A stretch of DNA of 64,000 nt, taken from assembly GCA_027625915.1 (NCBI GenBank), contig JANTQA010000063.1, positions 8,356,757 through 8,420,756 on the forward strand, read 5' to 3'. The notes below the pieces were generated by a model. It searched no databases and was not told the origin of the DNA. It worked only from the letters and a program-made list of their open reading frames with translations. The translations under genes and the position numbers were made by a program. This document shows, in pieces, positions 36,705-47,424 of the stretch (positions are counted from its first letter, which is position 1; the number at the start of each line of letters is the position of its first letter). The DNA is from Anaeramoeba flamelloides. Taxonomy: Eukaryota; Metamonada; Anaeramoebidae.

Positions 36705-37939
36705 ACTCTTTTTCAAATAAAAGGTCACAGAAAATTTCAAGAATTTTTCATAATTGAATCAAATTAATTATAATATCATTCTAAAATATAAGAAACTTTT
36801 TAAAATGTAAAAAAAAACTCAACTGAATCTTTAAAACTCATTAAAACAAAACAATAAAAATTAAAAATAAATATTTTAAAAATTGATGTGCCCTTTTATT
36901 TGAAATGAGAAATCTAGTTTTGTAAATTGTAGGGAAAAAAAATTATAAAATCAATAAAAACCGTTGAACAGGTTGAATTGAGAAAAAGTTCTTTATATTT
37001 TATTGATAACTCTTTACACGTCAAACTTTTGTTCTTTAAGGTCTCATTTTAAATATAACTGCGCAATTCATCTGGGTATTTTGTTGGAATTGTTTTTTTC
37101 AATATTTTCTTTTTTTCTTTGTTCCATGCATCAATTCAATAATTGTCTTTCTTAATTCCTATATCTAGCTTATTTGAAATCAAACTTAAACTGTTTCCAT
37201 TTTTATACTGGCAGATTATTTCCAAATTGATTTCTTCTTATCTTGTTTTTTCATTTTCCAACTGTTCAATATTCATAAATAGAAAAACAAAAAATGAAAA
37301 AATGAATAATTAAAATGAAAATCACCAAAAAGTAGATTATATTTTATCAAATTTTAAACCACAAAATAGCTATAAGTTTGATTCTAAGAATCAAAAATTA
37401 TCTTCTCAACAAAAAAAAAACTATTTAAATAAAAAAAAAAAATGAACCAATTTTATCATTTCTTTTCTCTTTTTTTTATTGTTTAACATTATTAAAAAAA
37501 AAAATATCAAATAATTTTTTAAAAAATTTTTTTAGTGAATCTACGATCACACGCCACGAAAATAAAATACTCTTCTCTCATCTCTCATCAAATTTTTATC
37601 ATGTCTTGTGGTGTAGCTACTCCCTTAAAGCCAATTCCACATGAATGGAAAAAGCCTAGCGCCAAAAAATCGAAAAAATTTACATTCACTAATGTTTACA
37701 ATTAAATCTCAAATTTGGGAAAATTGAGTATTCTAAAATTTTGATTTTATGTGTTGTTTTGAATTCTATTTTGATTCCAATAATGCATCTAATTTTTGGA
37801 ATTGGTTTTTGTTTTAAAATGAGCAAAAAAAAAAGACATGAAGAAATATTGGAAAAGGAGAAAATTTACCACTGTTTTACAATTAAAACCGATTTGACAA
37901 TTTTTTTCCATTTGACAATTTAATTCCAGAATGGCAACA

Positions 37940-38072
37940 AAAAATTCAATTAACAATAAAAAAGTTAAAAAGTATTTGTATATTCCAAAAAATCCAAATT
38001 TTTTGAAAAAAAATCAATCATTTCTTTTTTATATTCCCAAAGGGTTAAATTTCTTCAATTTTGTGGCTTTAA
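37940..38072 (+). mobile_element. Family B copy B2, left fragment
   Basis: Matches part of B1: ATATTCCCAAAGGGTTAAATTT here against ATATTTCCAAATGGTTAAATTT at 3392, followed by CTTCAAT in both. The copy is interrupted by element A2 and resumes at 39487. Left terminus not found; degraded. Confidence 0.5.
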
Positions 38073-38316
38073 GGGACTAGTCTCTATTAAATTTTTTTAG
38101 GTGAATTTAATAGAGATTTAGAATTTTTTTTTGCCAATTACTTAGATTTGAAATCAAAGTGAAAAACTTCTTTGTATAGTAATGAAATCCCGATAAATGG
38201 CATTCATTAAATTTATTTATTGTTTTTATAGAAATAAAAAATTTTTTCTTTTTTTCACTTTTTTGAAAGTTGCTTTTTTTCAACTTTTCTCAAAAATACA
38301 AAAAATAAAAAAAAAT

Positions 38317-38460
38317 ATGAGCAAGAAAGCAAAACCTTGTTGTGTTTGTAAAAGACCTACAAAAAATAGTTTGAAAAATAAACCTGAAAGGGTTTTTTTG
38401 GATTTGCATGAAAAAAACAGTTTGATTCGAAAAAAATATGCAATATATGCTTTACAGTGA
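38317..38460 (+). CDS. Small conserved cysteine-containing ORF of family A, second copy
   Basis: 47 codons, MSKKAKPCCVCKRPTKNS then NKPERVFLDLHE, matching the ORF in A1 (359-466). The last two codons come from the inserted F1 element, so the original C-terminus continued into sequence now beyond the insertion. Function unknown; a Cys-containing DNA-binding leader is one option. Confidence 0.35.
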   Translation: MSKKAKPCCVCKRPTKNSLKNKPERVFLDLHEKNSLIRKKYAIYALQ

Positions 38461-38934
38461 TCAAAATAAAGCGTGCACAACGACTATAATCCGTATTTCA
38501 AAATATTATCCGTGCTTTTTTTTATTCTTGTAACAAGGCAACATCCAATCTACTAACAAATAGTATACCTAAGTTCAAATCAATTTTGAAAGTAAAGGTC
38601 TGGATATTTTCAGTAAAATTTAAATTATTCATGCAAATAGTTGAAAATTTTCCATAATATTCTCAATTTTTTTGAAATTTTTTGTTTTTTTTATGATTAA
38701 TATTTTATTCATAAAAATTTACTCTATTTTTTGAGATAAATTTTGTAATTTAATCCTAAATTTTTAGAATTTCTTTTTAAATAATAGAACTTTAAGAAAC
38801 CAATATCATATTTTTTTAGGGTATATTATTGGTTACTTTGATTGGTTAATGTATTGGTCAACTATAACAAAAAAACATGATTTTTATTTTGAAACACGCA
38901 TTATATTTTTTTGCACGGTTTATTTTGACTACAG
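38455..38934. mobile_element. TA-site MITE family F, copy F1 (inserted in A2)
   Basis: 480 bp with TIRs CAGTGATCAAAATAAA and, inward from the right, CTGTAGTCAAAATAAA; both then reach CGTGCA. Flanked by TA (38453-38454 and 38935-38936). The A1 copy has the same flanks joined at a single TA (330-331), a true empty site, which proves a clean TA-duplicating insertion of Tc1/mariner type. No coding region. Sequence inside is related to 53700-55140. Confidence 0.9.
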
Positions 38935-39486
38935 TACTCTTAATTGAAGATTTTCTTTCTTTTCATTCTTTTTTTTCATGAATCTACTTTTTGAGTTTAC
39001 AATCTTTTGTTTTTGTTGAATTTGAAGTTTTTTTAATTATTCCCAAATTATCATTCCAAAAGTTTTTGTCAGAGTCAAAAAAATAATATAAAAGAATTAG
39101 AACTATTTTTTTAAAAAAGTAATTATTGAAAAAATAAATTGAGTTCTTTATAGAGTCAATTTGGATGAACAGAAGTGAAAGAGAAAATATTCACTAGTTT
39201 TAAATTATTTTTTCGTTTGTAAAAATGAGAATAAATATTGTTTTTGAGAAAATAATTAAATTCAAAATTAATCAAAAAATTCTCATCATTTAAAGATATT
39301 TTTTTTTAAAAAAAATTTTAAAAGTCATTTTTTTTGGCAGAGATTGTAAACTTTTAAAAAAGCAAGAACTAAAAGTTCTAACATTGAAAAAACTTGTCTA
39401 TTTTCAATTTTAAGCATATTTCAAGATAAGGATTCCTTATTTAGTTATTGGTCAAAAAAAAAAATTAATAGAGACTAGTCACTTAA

Positions 39487-39910
39487 GTACACAAACAATT
39501 TAATTTGATTTAATCTATATTTGTGGTTATTTTGTAACCCTCTAAATTTGACAGACTAAGTATTTTGTTACATTCTTTTGAGGGTAAAAAATTACTAATT
39601 TAAGAAATGAAAAAAATGATAAAAAAAAAATCTTTCGATATCTCAAAAAGCACTCAAAGAGTGATACTTCAAAACTAACACAGCCGATTTCAAAATTACA
39701 ATTCACAAAGATTTGAATTGGAAATTGAGTGTCGCTCTTTGGCACTTTTTTTCTGCAAATTTCCTATTGTTTTTGATTGTTGATTTTTTGGGATCGATCG
39801 TCAATAGAATGTTGATTAGTCTTTAATTGGGATTATTATTAGGTACTCATAACAATTACATAATTTTTATTTCCATTTTAGAAAATTATTTTTAAACCGT
39901 AATGAAGTGT
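39487..39910 (+). mobile_element. Family B copy B2, right fragment
   Basis: Collinear with the right part of B1 and with the complement of B3: shares TTTGTGGTTATTTTG, AGCACTCAAAGAGTGATAC-like block, and a diverged end near 39905. Separated from 37940-38072 by A2. Confidence 0.65.
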
Positions 39911-40084
39911 TCCGTAAGAATCAATTTTCTTGAGATCACAAATCAAATTTTTAACAAAACCCAGAATAAAAAGATCCAAAAAGTAAAAAAAAAAATTAAT
40001 AAAAAAGAATATTAAATACGTTACATAGTTAAAGTAGGAGTATGGATTGGGATTTCAGAAAGAAACAAATATGGCTCTGGTTAC

Positions 40085-40806
40085 GTAGGTGTTTGTTTTG
40101 ATGTTTTTTTTTTCCCATTATACTGGTCACACAAGATTTCAAATTCACTTCTTTTAGGTGTTCGCGAAATTTGCTTTTTAATTGCATTTGCAATTAACTG
40201 GCTTGTTATCGATTGTGGATCTTTTTTTTGAGTCTGTGTATTTTGGGTAGATATTTTTGTTGTTCCCTTGTGTGTTGGTTGTTTATTAGTTTGGGGTGTT
40301 TCTATTTGTAAATTTTGTTTGTTGGTTTTTTTTGTTTCATTATTTGTTTTGAGATCAGGGTTTGGTTCAATTATGACTTCTTTTTCAGTTTCCTTTTTTT
40401 TTTTTTTTTCATTAACTTGTTCTTGTTTTTGTTCTTGTTCTTGTTCTTGTTTGTTTTCTTTGTTTTGTTCTTTTTCTGTATCTTTTTCTTTTTCTTGAAC
40501 TTCTTCTGTTTGAATTTCACTAATTTTTCGTAGTGGTTTAATGGTTTCTTCTTGTTTGTTGGTTTTACTTGGAGGCTCGCCTTTCGAAAATTGTTATAGC
40601 TTGTATAAATAATAATTATGGTAAGGGTTGTTTTTGTTCAGAAAGCCAAATCGGTTATTGCCAAGATTTCTTACCCTGATAATGTCTTCAAAATTGCTAC
40701 CATGTTTAGAGACAGCTTGTGCAGTTGTGTCAACAATACTCTTGATATCTTTTGGTGGATGAATAATACCAAGACTACTCATAAATAATTTGGAAAAAGT
40801 AAACAA
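40085..40806 (-). CDS. SF3A1: SF3A1, N-terminal exon: SURP1 and charged linker
   Basis: Encodes the first SURP domain: HPPKDIKSIVDTTAQAV, SKHGSNFEDIIR, NNRFGFLNKNNPYHNYY, matching the family's VDKTASFVARNGPEFE and NPKFNFLNPNDPYHAYY. An in-frame TAA at 40594-40596 follows YYLYKL, where family members read on (HKVSEFKEG). The frame then continues QFSKGEPPSKTNK through a Glu/Gln/Lys-rich linker to CDQYNGKKK and a GTAACC donor. As with the downstream TAG, similarity on both sides argues that the stop interrupts a real gene. Start may be the ATG at 40806 or, more likely, MSSLGIIHPP at 40782. With the 3' exon the product would be 747-755 residues if the stops were sense codons; human SF3A1 is 793. 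Flanked by inverted copies of family B (B2 and B3). Confidence 0.8.
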
Positions 40807-40976
40807 AAATGTAAAAATTTAAAAAAATGAATCTTTGTAACCAACATCTATTTTAATCTTCAAACTTTTTAAAGGGTTCTTAATTAATTTGGTTGGGGTG
40901 TTTTTGAGTTTTGGTGATCTTAAAAGATGGTTAAAAAAATCTCCAAACAATTATTTTTTTAAAAGAATACTTTTAA

Positions 40977-41657
40977 GGGTCGGGTCATTACAATGAAATT
41001 TTTTATTCTGAAATGGAAAAAAAAACTTTTTAGTAAATTTTTTGAGTACCTAACAGGAATCAAAAACCAACCAACCTATGATGTACAATCGATCTCCAAA
41101 AATCAACAACCAAAGACGAGGACGTTTTTAGAAAAAATCGCCAAAGAGCAACACTCAATTTCCATTTAGAATGGTTGTGAAATACAATTTTGAAAACAAT
41201 TATTATAGTATTGAAGTGTCGTTCTTTGGCACTTTTTGAGATCTCAGTGATTTTTTTTTCATTTTTCAAATGAGTTATTTTTATCTCAAAAATCTTAAAA
41301 AATCCTTAATTGGTCAAATTTAGAGAGTTGCAAAATAACCACAAATCAGATTAAATAGAATCAAATTGATTTTGAAATTCAAGAAAGCAATTTGTTTTAA
41401 ATTAAAGAAATTTGACCATTTGGAAATAAAAAAAGAGAAAAGATGAATTTTATTTTTCAAAATTTTGATTTTTTGAAATTGACAACGCTTTTATATATAT
41501 TTTTCTTCTTTGAATTTTTTGTCAAAGAAATCCAATGGAATTTTTATTTTTGTTATTTGAATTTTGTAAACTAAAAGAAGTGCTATTTCACAATACCCTT
41601 TTTGGTCTCAGGTCACCCCTTGAGTATGGAGTACATTTAAGGTAAATGACTAGACCC
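40977..41657 (-). mobile_element. TTAA DNA transposon family B, copy B3
   Basis: 681 bp, inverted relative to B1. The left end on the plus strand is GGGTCGGGTCATTAC after TTAA (40973-40976); the right end is GTAAATGACTAGACCC followed by TCAG. It lies 170 bp upstream of the SF3A1 start. Short internal ORFs (for example 41060-41269 minus) have no recognised product. Confidence 0.75.
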
Positions 41658-44540
41658 TCAGGGACTAGTAAACATAAAAAAAATCTTCAAGTAAATTTAC
41701 TAACAAATTCAAAAAAATTTTAACATCTTGAAATTGAAAAACAAAGTAAAAATCTGATTAATACAAAATCAAACTTACTTTTAATGCTACTTTCAGAAAT
41801 GAATTTTTGTTTTTAAAAGTTTGATCGATTAAAAGATGGGTCTTCTATGGCAACAAGGTAAAATTTTAAAATATGTTATTGGTGGTATTCTCTACTTACA
41901 AATTTTGTATATACCAAGTGTTAGAAAATACTAATCGACTAAGAAAGCCAAAAAAGAAAATTAGTTTACATCGATCAATTTTTTTTTTCCTTTTATACTA
42001 AAAAAGAAAACTATGAAATTGATTTTATTTCTCACATTATAACAATTTTTTACCCCGTTTAGTGTCATTTTGATCATTATTTTACTATAAAAAGTATTTG
42101 TTACCAGTAATATTAATATAAAGATTTTTTTTCTTTTTTGGGATAAAGCTTTTGGTTAACCAAAAAATTGATATATTCAACGGATTAAAAAATAATTGTA
42201 TTTTTTTAAGAAGGGTAGTTATAATAATTAAAGTTTGAAAATCTTTTAAATATTTTACCAAGAAATTTTTTTATTGTTTTAAGATAAAATTCGATTTTTC
42301 AAAATAAAATTTTCTTCAAGATATTTAGGAATTAGTTAGTTATATCCTCAAAATTCAAAATCAATTTTTTTATGACAAAAATAATTTTAATTGTTATAAG
42401 TATTCTTGTCAATAAGACCAAATAATTTGTTAAAGAAATATTTCAAAATGAAAAATTTTTCAGAAATTCAAAATCAGAAAACAACTTTTGTTTAACAATA
42501 AAGAATAAAAAAAAAATTGCTGAATAGATCTCAATTTAATTGATAAAATGTAGTTTTGCTTCTACCAAATATTGATTTATTGAATCACCTATACCACAAT
42601 TAGTTTTATTGGCTAAGATTTGAATTGAAATATTAATCAAAGAAAAAGAAAAACCAAATAAAAAATTTGCTTTCGAAATCAATACTTTCCAACATAAAAC
42701 GAAAAATAAGTTTTTCACATTTTCAAGAATTAACTTAATTCTTGTACAAAATAATAATAGGTTACTTTTTTTTTCATTTTATATTGGAAACCTGCAAATT
42801 TTGAATTACAAAAAAAGAGACCTCAAATCAATAAATTGTTTATATGAGGTTCACTCATCCATTTCATAAGTCAAAACACAAATTACAAAAGAAAAATTTT
42901 TCAAGATCTTTACAAGAATTCATTTTATTTTCAAAAATGACTACTCCCTTAATTTCTCTTTTTAGAAAAGTCCAAAATTAAATATATTTTTGAATTATTT
43001 AAAAAAAAAATATTTTCTTTAAATGAAGATTAAAATTTTATTATTTAGAAGGAGATGTACAAAAATACACTTTAATAATAAAACAACCAAGTTTGTAATA
43101 ATAATTCAGTCGAATAAATCTGGTTCATTTCAAAAAAAATACTATTTATTTTAAACATTAAAAAAAATATAATATTTTGATACAAAGAATAGTTGAAAAT
43201 TATTTTTTCAATTTATTCAAAAAAAAAAAAGTAAAAACAAAAAACTGAACAATTAAATTAAAAATTCTCCCAAAATACTTGATTATTAAAACCTAGAAAC
43301 TTTAACTTATAATCTCAAGAAATACTTTTTTTATTTGATTATTTATAATTAATAATTAATAATCCAATCTTAATTCTTTTATCAGCAAATTATTAACAAC
43401 CCAAAGATTAAATGTACCAATGGCTTTAATAATTAATTTCTCAATTTTTTACTTATTTTCAAAAAGAAAAAAAAAAATGAATTCAAATTCATAATGCTCA
43501 ATATAACAAAATAATATATATTATCAAATAAATTTATTTTAATGCTTAGAGTTTCCTTGTTTATCCTCTGAATATTTAAAAAAGAATATTGTATAATCAT
43601 TTAAATTTCAAGAAATTTAATAAAAATTTGTCAATAAGATAAATAATTAATTTTTTGGATCTCCAAGTTGTCAATATTTGATTTATTTATATTGTATTTT
43701 TAAAATAAAATTAATGTTTCAAGGTTGTCTGTTCATACAGACTCTCAAAAATTACTAAAAGTGAAATTTATTCAAAATAAAAATGTTTTTTTTTTTCTAA
43801 TTTGAACCAAAAATCCAACGAAAAAAAGATCTAGATCTTTTGTATGAAATTTAATTGGGATAAATGAACACTTTTAAAACGATAATTCATCTCTCTAAAG
43901 TTGATAAATGATATTAAATATCATCTTTAATCATGCCTCTCTGTAAATAATCACTCTATTAACTTTGGGAAACAAAGAACATACGAGTTTATAGACATAA
44001 ATGTTTTTTTTTATTAGTTTCATAACATCTTTCTTGACTTTCATACCCTTCTTTGTTTTTTTTTGACTAAACACACCTAGAGGAAGTTATTAATAAAAAA
44101 AAAATTAAAATTTTCACTCATTTATAAAGAGATCAATTTCTAGACAAGTTTTTAAAAACTAATTCATTAAAACCAATAAGGAAATATTCTCCTTAAGATA
44201 CTATCATCTTCCAATGAGAAACCAAGATCAAATTATGTATTTATTGAATGTAAATCACATCAGTGTTCTATTGTTCAAGTGTATCCAAAAATTCATTAGT
44301 CAAATAGTCATATTTGCTGATCTTTATAAATTAAAAATGATCCATTTTATTAGAAAAAAAAACCAGAAAAATTTTAGGAAAAAAATATAAATTTTGCCCC
44401 AAATTTAATCAATTAAATTAACTTTATTCTAACTACAAATTTGAGAAATATCTTTTTTAAATTTGTTGCGAAATGTTGATTAATTGCAAAAAAAAACCAA
44501 ATATTATTTTTTCAAAAATCAACTAATTAACCAATGGATT
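41658..44540. other. Non-coding region
   Basis: About 2.9 kb, AT-rich, no gene recognised. Begins with GGGACTAGT (41660), reminiscent of a family A terminus abutting B3. Nothing else distinct. Confidence 0.5.
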
Positions 44541-44559
44541 ATTTTGAAAAATGATATCA

Positions 44560-44975
44560 TGTAATCAGACAAAATTTATATTGATATTACAACTCGCATT
44601 ATAAAAAATGAAACCAAATTAATCAGTTTTGGGGTTTTTATGTTGATGAAAATAATGAAGTCCAATCTTGAAATTAAAAAATTGTAAAAAACTCATTACT
44701 TTTTGATGCTCTAAATATACATTTTTATAATACTAGAATAGGTTTATTTTGAGTTTCTATTTTTGGATTTGGAAAATTGAATTAAAAATAATTTTCAAAA
44801 ATGAAAATTTTTATTATGATCATTATAAAAAATACAATAATGATTTATTGCACAATAATAATCATAATAAATCTAATAAATTTGTGTGAATCGTTTAGAA
44901 TTGATCTTATTGATGCTTGGTCACGTTATAATTTGATTTGGGGTGAAACTATGGTGATGCTATTTATTTTAACGA
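44560..44975 (+). repeat. Dispersed repeat family C, copy C1
   Basis: Shares AATCAGTTTTGGGGTTTTTATGTT, GAGTTTCTATTTTTGGATTT and AAAATGAAAATTTTTA blocks, in order, with 47980-48330 and 56150-56465. An ORF at 44801-44998 lies within it but the other copies do not keep the frame. Confidence 0.6.
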
Positions 44976-45512
44976 TGAATTTATTTTTCAAGGGGTGAAA
45001 GTGCTTTTTAATTTTCCCTTTTCAAGATTTGAAATCTTAAAAACAGAATGGGAAAATATATAAAGTAACAATTTTATTATGTTATAAAAAATTCATTACA
45101 AATATTGTGAAAATTCACTATAGATATAATGCATATAACAAAATATTTCATAAATATTTATTTATATTTTTGCTAGCAAATTTTTTTTTGAGTTATAAAT
45201 TTTTTTGGTATAATTAAATATATGTATTTAGAATAATTTGGAATTAAAATCTTTTTAACTGTATTTTACAATATTTCAATATTTTTTAATTATATTTTTT
45301 TATAATCCTATAATTATTTATTTATTAATATTATTGTTTTTGTATTGTATTTAATAATTTTTAGTTTTTCATAAATAAAAAAACTTCTTCAAAATCAGTT
45401 TTTATAATGACCAATTATCTTTTCAAACATCTTTTTCAGAAAAATCTATTTTCAAAATTCTATAGTATTTGTTAATACAGGCAATATATAACTAACAATA
45501 AGATTATTAATA
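44976..45512. other. Non-coding spacer
   Basis: AT-rich, nothing recognised, up to the next MITE. Confidence 0.5.
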
Positions 45513-45708
45513 CAGTCAGTTTCACTTTTAAGGCACAAACTTTCAACGAAGTTTAATGCACAATCAAAATCTCAAATTAAGGCACAAAATTCAGATTCTA
45601 TTAAAAAAATTGTAAAAATAAAAAAATTACAAATTTTTTGCCTTAATTTGGGGTTTTTTGTGCCTTAAATTTCGTTGATAGTTTGTGCCTTAAAAGTGGA
45701 ACTTACTG
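45513..45708. mobile_element. Palindromic TA-site MITE, copy M3
   Basis: 196 bp flanked by TA (45511-45512, 45709-45710). CAGTCAGTTTCACTTTTAAG at the left, complementary right arm slightly diverged. Confidence 0.9.
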
Positions 45709-45710
45709 TA

Positions 45711-46384
45711 TATTAAAGGGTTGAAAATTTAAATGATAATCAATTAGAATCTAAAATGAAGATAAATATTTAAGTAATCTTGTAAAATATTATTTTTTTA
45801 TAATTTTAAATATTTTAAAAGACATAAAATATTAATAAATTTCAAAAAAAGGCTTGAAATAAGAAAAATTACGACCATATACAAATAGAACAAAATCATT
45901 ATAAGAATATTAAATATATTTGTGAATTCAGTTTTGGTTTACTCATACAAATACTATTTAAAAAAATACTTCCTTTGAACACATTTTTCCTTTTTACTTT
46001 TTCCAAAAGTCAATTATCCAACATTTTAAATGTGGTATATTATTATTTTTTTTTTTTTTTCATGGTCAAAATATAAGATAAGGAAGTTTTTTCTTGTTTG
46101 TATAAAACCCTTTTTTTCTTATTTCCATTTTATAAATCGTATATCCTCAAAATGAAATATGAAAATAAAAACAATTTACTTTTTAAGCTAAAAACAACTT
46201 TTTTAACTTTTAGACAATAATTTTTAATGGATTGTCTTAAGATAGTCTCTAAAAGGGTAAGATATCAAAACTACAATCAAAATTGTGTTACATTAGGTAA
46301 TCAATGTAAACATCACGTGTGCAAAAATAAATAATAATGCTCTTGGTTAAAATTAGTCGAGCTTTCAAACTAAACTGAAATTCT
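45711..46384. other. Non-coding spacer
   Basis: AT-rich sequence with several A/T runs; no gene or repeat recognised. Confidence 0.5.
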
Positions 46385-46930
46385 AATTTTTTAACACAGT
46401 TAAAACAGTTCAAGAATCATAGTAATATAATTTCCTTCAAATTCAAAATAATTTTGATTTTTGTTAAAATAAAAAAACTCTTTTTTCATCTTTTGATTAT
46501 TTGTTTTTATTTAATTTTTGGAATTACACAACCTTTTTCATTCGATTAAAGCTTTTTTCCAAAAGTTGATAGTAGGTTGGGTTTGGTTCTTGAAAATAAA
46601 AGAACTTAATTATATTTAATTGATGGTGTATGACTAGTTGATATATCAATAATTGTCAATAGAATTTAAACAAATTTACCAATAATTTTTTTTATTTCGT
46701 TCTCTCCATAATTTTTAATATACACTTGAATTATTAGTAACAATAATTATTTATTTTTTGTTTAGTGGGTTTTTAAATTTATAAACAATTGTTAGCATTT
46801 TAATTAGTGATTGGTTCAAATTTGGTATTTCTTTGAGAATTGATGAAATAATATTTTTTTTTCAAAAATTAATATGGTCTATGAAAATTTTTGAATTTGA
46901 GTTTTGTTATCAATTATAACCTGTAAAAAT
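46385..46930 (+). repeat. Dispersed repeat family E, copy 2
   Basis: Collinear with 26850-27460 in the same orientation (see landmarks there), followed by an A-run of about 31 at 46970-47000. A run of A after the repeat could be a tail, but copy 1 lacks one, so a LINE/SINE origin is not shown. Confidence 0.5.
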
Positions 46931-46969
46931 AGAGGGTTTTTCTTCTGGTTTGAAAAAAAAACGGGATAA

Positions 46970-47001
<32 letters not shown>

Positions 47002-47424
47002 AATATTATTAATCTGAAAAGGATAATACCACCCCAACCCAACTGTAAATTTTAAAAGACTTTTAAATTGATTTGTATATTATTAGATTTATTTGTAAAT
47101 CATAAAGAGTAAAATGGAAATGAAAGTTTTTCATCAAAAATAATATTTTAAAATGGGATATAAAAATAATTATGAGATCCCATTTTTTTGATTTTTGGGA
47201 TTTACAAACAGATTCATAAAAAAACTTACCTGAGTATGGATCTTGGTTTTTTAAAATTATAAAAATCAAATTTTTAAACTGTTTAAAAACAAAGATCAAA
47301 AAATATTTTCAATTTTCTAGGCTTTCTTTTCATGTTAATTTTATTTTTTAACACTGTTTATTTTTTAAAAATAAAAAAATTCTCTTAAGGGGTCAGTGTC
47401 CACCAAGGAGAAGTCTAGATTCAA

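Larger units (their letters stand above)
38073..39482 (+). mobile_element. TTAA DNA transposon family A, copy A2 (inserted in B2)
   Basis: A 1410-bp element flanked by TTAA (38069-38072 and 39483-39486). TIRs are about 25 bp: GGGACTAGTCTCTATTAA on the left and, inward from the right, GTGACTAGTCTCTATTAA. The reverse complement of 1-710 matches it without the 480-bp F1 insertion at 38455-38934, so A2 was about 930 bp before that. It carries the small cysteine ORF (38317-38460) and no recognisable transposase. Confidence 0.85.
34346..40084 (-). other. Probable 5.7-kb SF3A1 intron filled with transposons
   Basis: Donor CCTAC|GTAACC at 40084-40083 and acceptor CAATAG ending at 34346. Splicing joins phase 2 to give Thr-Glu-Val-Met-Lys-Leu-Thr, which lands exactly on the start of the SURP2 block, and the total coding length is then a multiple of three. 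The only other intron I could define in the window is 317 bp. It contains the F-in-A-in-B transposon nest (37.9-39.9 kb), an ATCGCGAT-type repeat (35.5-35.7 kb), short foldbacks (34627-34648) and AT-rich spacer. No gene is recognised inside. Confidence 0.6.

Noticed and set aside
32800-40806. UAA/UAG as sense codons (variant genetic code)
   Set aside because: Several genes end at TAA exactly where their domains end, and long Gln-rich ORFs contain no in-frame TAA or TAG. Two stops in one gene do not outweigh this.
46385-47000. LINE or SINE ending in an A31 tail
   Set aside because: The other copy (26850-27460) lacks a tail and no reverse transcriptase or promoter is visible; A-runs are common here.
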